From Litoditis marina (Eukaryota > Nematoda > Chromadorea > Rhabditida > Rhabditidae): DNA of 64,000 bases. The notes under the pieces are model-generated. The model did not search any database. It worked only from the letters and a program-made list of their open reading frames with translations, and had not been told where the DNA came from. The position numbers and the translations under genes were made by a program. The stretch is from contig OZ038435.1 of NCBI GenBank assembly GCA_964036275.1, positions 21,190,059 through 21,254,058 on the forward strand. Direction: 5' to 3'. Shown piece after piece: positions 53,301-61,712 of this stretch (its first letter is position 1; the number at the start of each line of letters is the position of its first letter).

Positions 53301-56300
53301 TTCGGGTTTTCTGATGACAGTTTGTAGCCGATTTTCGCGTTGTCTCCGACGTCTCGATCCAAAGCATCAACCTATAACAACATGACATGGATGCGTGGTA
53401 CTAGTGTCATACACACGTGCTTGCGACAAATTTATATGAACTATTTAGAAAACAACCAACATTCTCGAAAAAAGTCAATAAAACCATGAGAATTTTTACA
53501 ATGCCAAACCTAAACGAATCAATTCCCAAGAACTTAAACCATACCGTTAGCAGTACAGTGCCAATCTTGGTGTTTGGCGCCACAGCAACCGGCTGCTGGC
53601 GACTCCATTTGGCGGCGAAGGTGGGCGAATGGTCGTTCGAGTCGGAGACGAATACCTCCACCAACACAGAGGACTGGTCACCCACACCGGATAACTGAAT
53701 AAAAAATGATTGTGTAACATTTATAACATTTATATTATACATTAGTGAACTATAGGTCTATCAGAATACCATTAACCGTGACGAAAAACGAGGTTTGCAC
53801 AGGCATAACAAACTGTTATGATTCCGAATAAGCAAAAAGCTACACAAAACGTAGCTAGTTTATCGAGTTCCGATTGAAACCGCCCAATCGACCACTGAAT
53901 CACACCAACTGGTAGTTTCAGTGCGAACAATCTAATTTAAAGATGGAAACTACCATCTAACCAACCTTGGCGAACACATTGAACCTATACTTCTTGTTGA
54001 GTTCGTAGTCCAACTGTCTGGCCACCCGCAACACCCCCGTCGTCTCTCCCAATCGGAAGGGAAGCGAGGTGTTCTGGTCCAGCGACTCCAGGTGGTATCT
54101 GAAATATCGAATCGGTTAAGAGATTCAACAACCAAGTGAAAGCAAAATAATCAATATAAATCTAAAAAGTTTTAAAATGCATTTTTAAAATTTTCAAACG
54201 AACATACCAAATGCAACCTTCTCACCTAACGTATCTTGCATATTGTCTGTGGGGAATGTAAAACTCTTCAAACTTCAGACCCTTAGCTCAAATCTAAACT
54301 ACCTCCCAAATAACCTTAAATATCATTTCCGATCAGACCCCTATCAACCTATCATGCGTATGGAACAGATCTACTGCCGCATCGTTGTTACATTTCTGTG
54401 TAACAAACATTATTATTATTATTATTATACGCCTTCTCACCTCACAAGTCCCCTATCCTCCCTGTTTGACAGATCGACCGCCAATTGGCCGCAAATCCAA
54501 CCGGGCGGCGCCCCTTCATCCACCGAAAAGGAGATCTTCGTCTGACCAAAGGATAAGCCATGCGAGGTGGTCGTCTCGATCTGGAAACAAGACATGAAAG
54601 AAAATACGTTTTTTTTTTCATTTTGGGAGGTTTTAAGCAAGGTTCACTTATTTAAAATGATATAAAATAAGAAAAGATGATACCACCCAACTGAAAAACT
54701 ATTTTAACTTTGTTCTTACGAATCGACCCACTTCTCTCACTAAGCAGATCCAACCTGAATAAATCAATTATCAATAAAACAAAAAGCAACCCTATAGTTC
54801 CTTACGATACCTGTATAACTGCAGTTGTATTCTCCTCCTTTCCCAGTAGACTTCCGGCCGATATAGAAACGTTGGTTCCGTCCGGTATCACTCGACCCGG
54901 AATCTGAAATACAGTTCCATCAATATTGATCTTTTCCATTTTTATTCAGACAACACTGGACTTCTGACTTTCAGTTTCCAAGCCTGCCTGAAACTCGTAA
55001 AAGTGGAAAAAAACCTCAAGAACTCCCACCTGATTACTACATTACCATTTACCATCATATTTGGAAGCTTTGAACTCAAAATAACCAAAGGCCAGTAAGG
55101 TCTGACTAAGTGATAGAAAGTAGTCCGTTTTATTTTAGATGTGAACACGTGAAAAATTATCATTTTTCCATCAACAGTAGACTGATTTTCTTATTTCCGG
55201 TGAAAGAGTAACTTTACGTGTGTATGAAAATAACCTATTCGAATTCCCTCCACAATACCCACCGTATACAGTTGCCAGTGGTCATTGCTATCGTTCAGAT
55301 GAAACCAATGCCGCAAATCATCATCAATTAGACCCACCCGGGTGGTAGAATCACCTCCCTCCACACGGATTAGGGCGGCCAGCTGCAAAGGGTACATTTA
55401 GGGAAGGTGATTATGTAAAATAGGCTTGTTTATTATGTCATTAACACAACAAACATAAACAAATATTCATTTCTTGAACTCAAAATGCCTGTTGACAACG
55501 CAGCGACGTCAAATACCTGAACAGCCCACAACACAACAAACAAAAAATTCAAGAAAACGTTCGAACCACAATGTTAACTAGCTGGAATGGCTCAAGAAAA
55601 ATTCAAAATAAAATACCAGAACATAAATAGTACCTGAGCGGAATCGGTTTGAAACGAGTTGATGACCCGTTTTTCAACCAGAATATGGAGTTGCGTTCGT
55701 TTTGCCTCGACCACGGTTATCTAGAAGGGTGGAACATTCAGATTAAAATCTAACACGTTTTGAAATGAAGTAATAAAATAAGCAGTGAATCAAGTTAAAC
55801 AATTTTTTAATCAAATCATTGTAAAACAAATCATATTTTTCACATTTACAGCGTCAAATTTCACTAATCTGTTGGAAAAATTAAAAAAATGTAAAACGTA
55901 CCACCACATCACTGGTCCACCCGGGCTGAATCTGCTCCTCGTCGTAGTAGAAAATACGCGATGTTCGATCTTCCGCGCGAGCTTTCAACTCGTGTTTTCC
56001 TACACGGACGTGACGCAGAGTTTTGATCCAACCTAAATCGAACCGAATGTAATGAACAACAAACAATAAATGAAAAAGTTGTCATCGACCAGTACACACG
56101 TGAACGTGAACAGGTAAACTCCAACTAAGGTTTTTGCCTCACTGAACAACAGCTTAGAACGCAATGCATGAAAAGTGGAAACAGCTAAAAATGCTCAAAA
56201 CGTGAAGAAAAATCAATAATTCAATCGATGAACGAACCGGAAATGGGATCCATCATGAAATCATTGGAGCGATTGACCAGAGAATAGTAGATCTCGCCAT

Positions 56301-58234
56301 TTGTGCCAATGTCAGCGTCAGAGGCCTCTACTTGGAGCACATTCGAGAAGGGAGCCAACTGCAAGGAACAATGTATAAAAAACAAACTACAAGATACAAA
56401 GTACAATACTTCTAAAGTTAGTTTACAATCGGTTAATGTAGATCAAATTTTGCATGCTCTACCAGTACATTGAACAAACCCTCCTAAAATCAAGTTCCAT
56501 CCACATTAAAGATGCATCAAAGGAAAAACATCCATAACACAGTCAAATGTTTCACGCCCCCTACATAAAGCCCTTCAAAACTTACATTATCATCAATCTG
56601 TGCCTCATACTGATCAGCTTCCAGTGTGAACATGGGAAAAGCATCATTTCTGTCGGTCACTCGTAATCGAACCAACGCGGTTGTCTCTAGGTTACTGGCT
56701 CGTTTCCGTTTGCACGTGGCCTTGATCAGAAACTCGTAGTTGTCCTAAAACATTAACGTAAAACACAAAGAATTTCATTAAAAACAGAACTCTTTCCATT
56801 AGCCTTCTTATCAAAAACTTTATTAAATGGTTCACAAATGCAATACATATAGAATCAACTTTTGAATTACGGATATTACCTAATTATAACAATATACAGA
56901 ATTAACGTTACTTCACACTATACCTAACTCCCCAATCCCTGTCAGATACTGCCCTGAATTTGAATATCTAATGTTTCCTCCCCCTCTCCCATAATTGCAG
57001 TGTTCATCGAGCAGCATATAATTGATGATATCGCACTCGCTCTTGCACTTTTAGAAACAAGCAAGATATTTGAAAACGAAAACTACTAGTGAAGGAACGA
57101 CAAACAAAAAAACCAAGAGAAATTCGGACACAAACTATTTCAATTCAATCTCGTAAACGCGTATCTCACGTAAACAACCGATGAACACCTTCACGGCATC
57201 AAGATCAAACACCGAACCAATTAAGCATTATAAACAACACAAAAACTTTAAGTATTCATTTTCCCACCTTGAGTTCCCTATTGAGTGGCATATCGTTCTT
57301 GTCTCGTTGGCGAATTCGAAGAAAGACAAAGTCGCCCACTTGGCGAGAATTCGCCTTGAACAGATGACCCTTGTCGCCCTGCAATGTGAAGTTTATTGAA
57401 CTTAAAACTTTTTGAACGACATTTTTATAAGTATGTATAAATCATATAGAATATAATGACCACAAAAGCTCAAAAACACCGGATAAGATAAATTAAGCTG
57501 GACATATTTTGAGTAAAACTGCCCAATCGCCACTTTTCAAAGCTCCAAAGGGGTCAAATTTTAAAATTGAAACTCACATTCACATTGTAATTAGATAATT
57601 AGAAAATAAAGTATGAAACAAATGAAGAAAACGATATAAAACTTGAAAAGAGAAAATAAGAAACCCACTTCGACAATTTTGAACTTGACATTGGAGTCGA
57701 GATCGGGCATGGGGACTCCCATTCGAATCGGATCATCCGAACTCGCGTACTGGGTACCACTGCAAGTAGAAAATGATATGAATACAACGGAACTAACATT
57801 TAAATAAATTTACATAATGTAGACAATAATACGGAAAACAAACAAATTATATTATTTTTTCTATTGTACTCAGAAAAGCACTAGTTCTCCATAACAGACA
57901 GAAACCAAAATACGTTCACATTCATTTACATAAAACATCGCATCACAACATGTGTTTAACAAAGTTTTATAGTTTGAGGCAAATTACAACTAAACTAGTG
58001 CACTACAGTCCCGTTTTCTGATATGTGTACAGTGTACACGTTTGACCTGAACCCATCAGAAAAAAAAACCACTGACCGTGCATTCTCCTCCAACGACACG
58101 TTGTACACGTTGGCGGAAAACGTGAAAGTGACGTCATTGTTTTTCCTTTGATGTCGCCGACTGCCCTCCGCACAGGGCAGATAAACACATAACAATAACA
58201 ACAGAATAAGAAGACGTTCGTTGTGAATAATCAT
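12120..58234 (-). CDS. cdh-4-like: Fat-like giant protocadherin (FAT1-3 / Kugelei / CDH-4 type), 92 coding exons
   Basis: Translating the minus strand and joining exons at GT/AG borders gives one open frame of 92 exons and about 4,393 residues; exon phases agree at every junction, with one non-obvious splice choice (exons 15/16). Seen in order: a hydrophobic signal peptide (residues 1-24), about 32 cadherin repeats, a conserved membrane-proximal domain (about 3490-3548), EGF-like modules, one laminin-G domain (about 3722-3877), three EGF-like modules, a transmembrane helix (about 4042-4063) and a tail of about 330 residues. Many repeats carry the calcium motifs DxNDNxPxF and DxDxGxNG. One laminin-G domain (not two) and the size fit FAT1-3, fly Kugelei and nematode CDH-4 rather than FAT4/Fat or Dachsous. 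Known family role, not shown here: homophilic or heterophilic adhesion at the plasma membrane, controlling tissue polarity, cell migration and axon bundling. The symbol assumes a nematode host. Exon borders are by eye. Confidence 0.92.
14803..14929 (-). other. Fat-like gene exon 86: transmembrane helix
   Basis: This exon encodes one hydrophobic stretch of about 22 residues ([20 protein letters not shown], residues about 4042-4061) followed at once by [11 protein letters not shown]. The arginine/lysine cluster after the helix marks the cytoplasmic side, so the protein is single-pass with its amino end outside. The cysteines at the inner face could be palmitoylated; that is inference. Confidence 0.93.
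15206..19096 (-). other. Fat-like gene exons 76-85: membrane-proximal domain, EGF and laminin-G modules
   Basis: Exons: 18919-19096, 18546-18715, 18033-18199, 17626-17807, 17115-17341, 16790-16892, 16455-16590, 16091-16225, 15663-15841, 15206-15343. Exons 76-77 encode a segment starting near [19 protein letters not shown] that resembles the domain found after the last cadherin repeat in Fat and type III cadherins. Exons 78-79 give two cysteine-rich EGF-like modules, the first with a long insert between its cysteines. Exons 80-82 give one laminin-G domain ([21 protein letters not shown] is its central strand region). Exons 83-85 encode three EGF-like modules, including [10 protein letters not shown]. 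The order EGF, one laminin-G, EGFs is what points to the FAT1-3/Fat-like branch. Confidence 0.88.
19116..19240. mobile_element. Hairpin MITE family A, copy 1
   Basis: About 125 bp, in intron 75 of the Fat-like gene. The ends are inverted copies around CGATTATGTGG / CACATAATCG, flanked by TTAA. The middle also folds: CAGTCCTTTAAACTGCAAT against ATTGCAGTTTAAAGGACTG. Confidence 0.88.
20550..20719. mobile_element. hAT-like MITE family B, copy 1
   Basis: 170 bp with inverted ends CATACACCAG / CTGGTGTATG and an exact 8-bp target duplication CTTCCAAC (20542-20549 and 20720-20727). In the intron before exon 72, only 26 bases from its donor. Eight-base duplications are typical of hAT transposons. Confidence 0.85.
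22054..22222. mobile_element. hAT-like MITE family B, copy 2 (diverged)
   Basis: Same internal sequence as the copy at 20550, with CATACCCCAG / CTGTTGTATG ends and no clean target duplication. In the intron between exons 69 and 70. Confidence 0.8.
26760..26950. repeat. GA-rich microsatellites and G13 run
   Basis: Two GA blocks (26766-26812 and 26895-26946) and G13 at 26781-26793, in the intron between exons 57 and 58. Confidence 0.92.
27295..27424. mobile_element. Hairpin MITE family A, copy 2
   Basis: Same structure as the copy at 19116 with a diverged right end; in the intron between exons 56 and 57. Confidence 0.85.
28165..28290. mobile_element. Hairpin MITE family A, copy 3
   Basis: Same structure, ending about 20 bases from the exon 54 donor. 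TTAA flanks are changed to GTAA and TTAG. Confidence 0.85.
29276..29352. repeat. (GA)n microsatellite
   Basis: A nearly pure GA run in the intron between exons 51 and 52. Confidence 0.96.
29575..29698. mobile_element. Hairpin MITE family A, copy 4
   Basis: Same structure with TTAA exactly at both ends, in the intron between exons 50 and 51. Confidence 0.88.
34140..34330. repeat. Diverged tandem duplication, 96-bp period
   Basis: CTATAAGATAACCTTTTCATCC at 34145 and CTGTAAGATAACTGTTTCATCC at 34241 mark the two units, in the intron between exons 38 and 39. Confidence 0.75.
37636..37662. mobile_element. Remnant of one end of family B
   Basis: AGCCAGACCTCACTGGTGCATG matches the family B end read on the other strand. 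It abuts the family C element. Confidence 0.6.
37668..38166. mobile_element. hAT-like element family C, 499 bp, with 8-bp target duplication
   Basis: Ends are perfect 12-base inverted repeats (TAGGGTTGTTAA / TTAACAACCCTA) flanked by ATGCCCAT at 37660-37667 and 38167-38174. The inside is a set of CGATTTTCGA and AAATTTCGA units, including a direct repeat of about 70 bases. No protein-coding frame, so non-autonomous. In the intron between exons 29 and 30. Confidence 0.88.
38655..38738. repeat. CT-rich microsatellite beside exon 28
   Basis: CT repeat ending at the exon 28 donor region; on the transcript it is a GA-rich tract directly after the donor. Confidence 0.85.
38946..39068. mobile_element. 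Hairpin MITE family A, copy 5
   Basis: Same structure, between exons 27 and 28; TTAA is kept only on the right. Confidence 0.86.
41540..41700. repeat. Diverged tandem duplication, 110-bp period
   Basis: TAATGACCCT at 41557 and 41667, each followed by TCACT[T/C]AAACAAG, in long intron 23. Confidence 0.7.
43766..43785. repeat. C20 homopolymer
   Basis: The longest of 14 runs of at least ten G or C in the window. Confidence 0.95.
48058..48323. mobile_element. Palindromic GGTAACC-rich element
   Basis: About 265 bp in which GGTAACC or GGTTACC occurs many times on both strands. The two ends are inverted copies around AATTCTA and TAACCGGGTTTT, so nearly the whole unit can fold back. In long intron 17 of the Fat-like gene. 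Confidence 0.7.
49897..50035. repeat. Diverged tandem duplication, 75-bp period
   Basis: GATAAATTC[T/G]TCTACAATA[A/G]CCC begins at 49897 and again at 49972. Confidence 0.8.
51351..51620. repeat. Tandem duplication, 135-bp period
   Basis: Two units of about 135 bp, each ending CCCCAGTT[C/G]AGTAGGTTTTGTGT, in long intron 15. Confidence 0.88.
53966..58234 (-). other. Fat-like gene exons 1-11: signal peptide and cadherin repeats 1-3
   Basis: Exons: 58077-58234, 57669-57759, 57268-57378, 56586-56744, 56238-56358, 55902-56032, 55634-55720, 55263-55382, 54811-54903, 54441-54580, 53966-54098. Exon 1 begins with ATG at 58234 and encodes a run of leucines ending near CAEG, a good secretion signal; it is the only ATG upstream in this frame. 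The first repeat ends in exon 4 with the linker RNDAFPMF. The next two repeats, spread over exons 5-11, lack a clear DxNDxxPxF linker and are recognisable mainly by spacing and by [14 protein letters not shown] and [16 protein letters not shown] type strands, so their calcium sites look degraded. Confidence 0.85.
55088..55226. mobile_element. hAT-like MITE family B, copy 3 (diverged)
   Basis: Recognised by CCAGTAAGGTCTGACTAAG at one end and by the internal pieces shared with the other copies; the right end is worn. In the intron between exons 8 and 9. Confidence 0.7.
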
Positions 58235-58534
58235 CGTTTTTCTCAGGACATCGCATGAAGAGGTAATAGTTTATATAATTGTGACTAGAATATAGTATCT
58301 CTCTCGCGCACGTAGTTTTCTGTAAATAAAAACAATAAACAACCACTACAAAAACAACAAATAATCAATATTTAAACGGAAGACAAAAACAAGGGAATCT
58401 CGAAATCATGCTGATTAGTAAAGAGATAAACAAGTGTACACTTGGGATTAATTGATGGTTATGCTGTTTAGATAACATGCCGGTCCAGTGAACATCAATA
58501 CTGACCGGAAACTAGGTAGACATCAGCTGAGAAT

Positions 58535-58536
<2 letters not shown>

Positions 58537-58601
<65 letters not shown>

Positions 58602-58680
58602 GGGTAAGAGAATACATAGAGAAAAAAGAGAAGGAGAGAGAGAAAGAGTGAGAGAGAGGGAGTGAGGGAGAGAAAGAGAA
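58537..58680. repeat. (GA)n microsatellite
   Basis: Pure GA run to about 58592, then GA-rich sequence. Lies 300 bases upstream of the start codon of the Fat-like gene; a shorter GA run is at 58808-58838. Confidence 0.95.
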
Positions 58681-58805
58681 AAGGGAGAACCAAGATGAAA
58701 ACTCCCATCGTAAAGCCCTAATTAACGTGAGGCAACGATGCGAAGCGTCAGACACAATAAGAGGTGACCAGTCGATAGAAAAAGAGCAGCGAGGACAGAG
58801 CAAAA

Positions 58806-58840
<35 letters not shown>

Positions 58841-60169
58841 AAAAAAGAGGTATAAACAAAAGTACAAAAGACAAACAAAATCAAGGAGACAATTACATTA
58901 CATCAATACGTGAAGTGGATGACGAAAGTGAAGAGTAAGATCTACCAAATTAAACTAAAACCGAATCAAAAACGTTGAAGTATGTAAATATGTTTAATCT
59001 CCCAACTGTATTCCTCCCCCCACCTTCGCAAATGACATTCTTTCCTTCTGTTCTGTGTAGATTCTATCAATTGTCGTTCGATTCCACTTTTTCGCCTACT
59101 TTTTACGTATTCCCATGCATATCTCATCGCACAGATTATTCAACAAAATCACATTGCATTACAGCAAAGAATCAGGAGACACCACGCAGAACAGAACTGA
59201 CGTCAACTATAGAAAACTACACTTACAAATTATCGATGAGTTGTCAGTTCAAACTGTTGAATACCCACAATAACAGTATTTCAGTCGATAAGTTTACGTA
59301 ACACGTATATATTTATATAATTAAAGGCAAAATCTGTTAAAGTGAACGATATTACAAAAATCGATAAAATAACAACTTTCGGTAATGTAATGTTGGTGAG
59401 AACGAGAACTAAGAAAGCAATAGCGTTGTGGGTTGTGGCTTTGTCTGAATGATCTATAATTTAAAAAAATATAAGGTAACAATGTTCTCTTGAATTGAAA
59501 CTGGCGTCCAAAGTTGTAGCCTCAGCTATTAAACGTTGGCTCAATGGGAAGTTGTGTACAAACACGCCACACATGCATAAATCAACTAAACGATTCACTC
59601 CAAAAAAGCACCAGTGAATGGGAAAGAACACTTCCGTCCATGTTACTATTACTAATTCGGAAGAATTTAAGGTGCCTCAACGCTTTCGAATCGAAACAAT
59701 TCTACGTAAGAACTGAAGTTAGAGTTCACTTTACGGTAATGTAGCTAGTAAGTAGCCTAAACCCAACCAAAACACTCTATATTTAAAAATCATGGTCAAC
59801 GACCCTTCATTTTTGCATTTTTTTTCGTCCGCAATCGAAATCTCATTTGAGACAGGAAACAGCCATTTCTTTGCATTGCAACCACAAAGAGCGGGCGACG
59901 AGGCCAAAATATAACAACAAGTGTATACTAGTAATACTACCACTAGTAGTAAATATACTAGAACCAGTAATCTTGCAACAAAACATTATACAAATTCGTT
60001 TACAAGTTTAGATACTTGCAATATACTGATGGAATGATGGAAAACTTGCCACTAGCTCAATCTAAAATCCAATCCTCCCATAAAGTGATCCAATAGCTAG
60101 GAAATTGATGAATACAAAACTTGTAAAACCAGATTTGAAGTAAAAAAAGGGGACCGTTTGAGTTCAATT

Positions 60170-60336
60170 CATACACCAGTAAGGTCTGACTGAGCGACAA
60201 AAAGTAACCCGTTTTCAGATGTGAACACGTGAAAATTTAGAATTTATCATCAAAAGTAGACCGATTTTCATGTTTTCGGCTGAATAGTCCGTTTTTCGAA
60301 TTTTTCTGACTATTCGGACAACCTTGCCGGTGTATG
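60170..60336. mobile_element. hAT-like MITE family B, copy 4
   Basis: 167 bp with the same inverted ends and an exact 8-bp target duplication GTTCAATT (60162-60169 and 60337-60344). Upstream of the Fat-like gene. Confidence 0.88.
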
Positions 60337-61569
60337 GTTCAATTGCATAAATCACTACAAAACTACAACCCTACGACCATTCCCAAAATCAACATGTTTC
60401 CCACATGAGTTCATGAATCATAATAAATTCTTTCTTTCTTCTCTCAAGAAGACTGAAAGATTTAGACAAAACACCAGCGCGCACGTAAACATACACTGAA
60501 TACACTGCTCTTGGTCCACACATATGTTAGCTAACATAATCTAAATCGAAGTCGACCAAATTAAATCACTCAAACTCAACAAATCTACAAAAGGACAAAA
60601 CCACAAAACTCAACTAAACTTGAAATTAATCCGAAATAAATGGAAAATTCTAAGATAAAAGCAAACGGACAATCTTTAATGATGTCACGTAAAAATACGA
60701 CGTTCAAGTTATCAAGGAGTCCAATCTAACTATTTGACATCTTAACCTAGCTCTGGGAACATTTTTTCCCTTTCCAAACTCCAACTCTACGCTACCTGAG
60801 GTAGGATTAGAATAGTATCGCCATTCCTCTATGTTCTGGGTGGTCTGGCCGCCCAGAGAGAACTTCATTCACTTCCAATTGCAAATAAGATAAATTAAAG
60901 GGGCGGTCGGGGCTAATGGCAAAGGAGAAATTAGAACAAAAAACCCGTCCCGATCAGATTTCAAATCTTTGCGACAATTACCTACTCATGCGATCATAAA
61001 CACTGTAGCCGAAAAGGACGAACGGACCGAAAAAAAGAGGAGATAAAGTTTGCAAGTTAATTTCTGTCAGATTCGTACTACGATAAAGAAACTTGGTTCA
61101 TTAGAACATTGCGCTAAAAACATAAGATAAGTACCAGCTGATTAAAAACTAATCAACTTAAATGTAACAAATCACGAACTTAGGTACAACTTATAGCGAA
61201 AAGCTAATCAAATTCAAACATTTACAGTTTACTGTTTACGAAACCGTGAAAAACTCACCAGACTGTGTAAATATCCCAAAATGTCCTAAAATGGTGAACC
61301 GCTTTGGCTGGTTCTGATAAAAATGACTAACCCCAACCAGGCCAAACCAGGTGGAATTCGCCCCTTATCAGTTGAATGAACTCGCCAGAACAAATACACA
61401 ACTGGCTGGCTATAGGTCTGTTTGGTGACGAAATCACCAAATAACTTATGATAAGTTATGCCGTTTCAGGAGGAAAAAGTTGGTCCATATGTCGGAAACG
61501 CACAAAGTTCTATCAAACTCAAATCAAATCAGTCATAACTATCGTAACGTTTTCACAAAATCTTCACGT

Positions 61570-61712
61570 TTAAAGAAGGACGATTATATGGACCAATCTC
61601 GTGTCAGCGGTGAGCGGTCCTTTGAACTTTGAACTGCAATTGAAAAATTTATTGCAGTTTAAAGGAAAGGACTGAACCGTTGCCATTGAACCACATAATC
61701 GTCCTTCTTTAA
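61570..61712. mobile_element. Hairpin MITE family A, copy 6
   Basis: Best-preserved ends of the family (AGAAGGACGATTAT / ATAATCGTCCTTCT) with TTAA on both sides. It lies upstream of the Fat-like gene. Its centre is inverted relative to the other copies and slightly longer, as if the hairpin had flipped. Confidence 0.88.

Larger units (their letters stand above)
44312..53694 (-). other. Fat-like gene exons 12-23: cadherin repeats
   Basis: Exons: 53545-53694, 53267-53371, 52979-53107, 52567-52687, 50981-51112, 50595-50722, 47357-47451, 47004-47114, 46360-46477, 45960-46178, 44984-45107, 44312-44437. Calcium linkers seen include [28 protein letters not shown] and [11 protein letters not shown]. 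Exons 15 and 16 join in frame only if the donor is GTTTTC at 52566 and the acceptor is GGTTCAG just above 51112; the more obvious pair shifts the frame. Introns 15 (51113-52566), 17 (47452-50594) and 23 (40781-44311) are much longer than the rest. Confidence 0.82.

Noticed and set aside
12120..58234. Reading the gene as a type III classical cadherin (HMR-1/N-cadherin-like)
   Set aside because: The membrane-proximal domain is shared, but about 32 repeats, a single laminin-G domain and a tail without the classical catenin motif fit Fat-like proteins better.
12120..58234. Reading the gene as Dachsous or FAT4/Fat
   Set aside because: Dachsous lacks EGF and laminin-G modules; FAT4 and fly Fat have two laminin-G domains.
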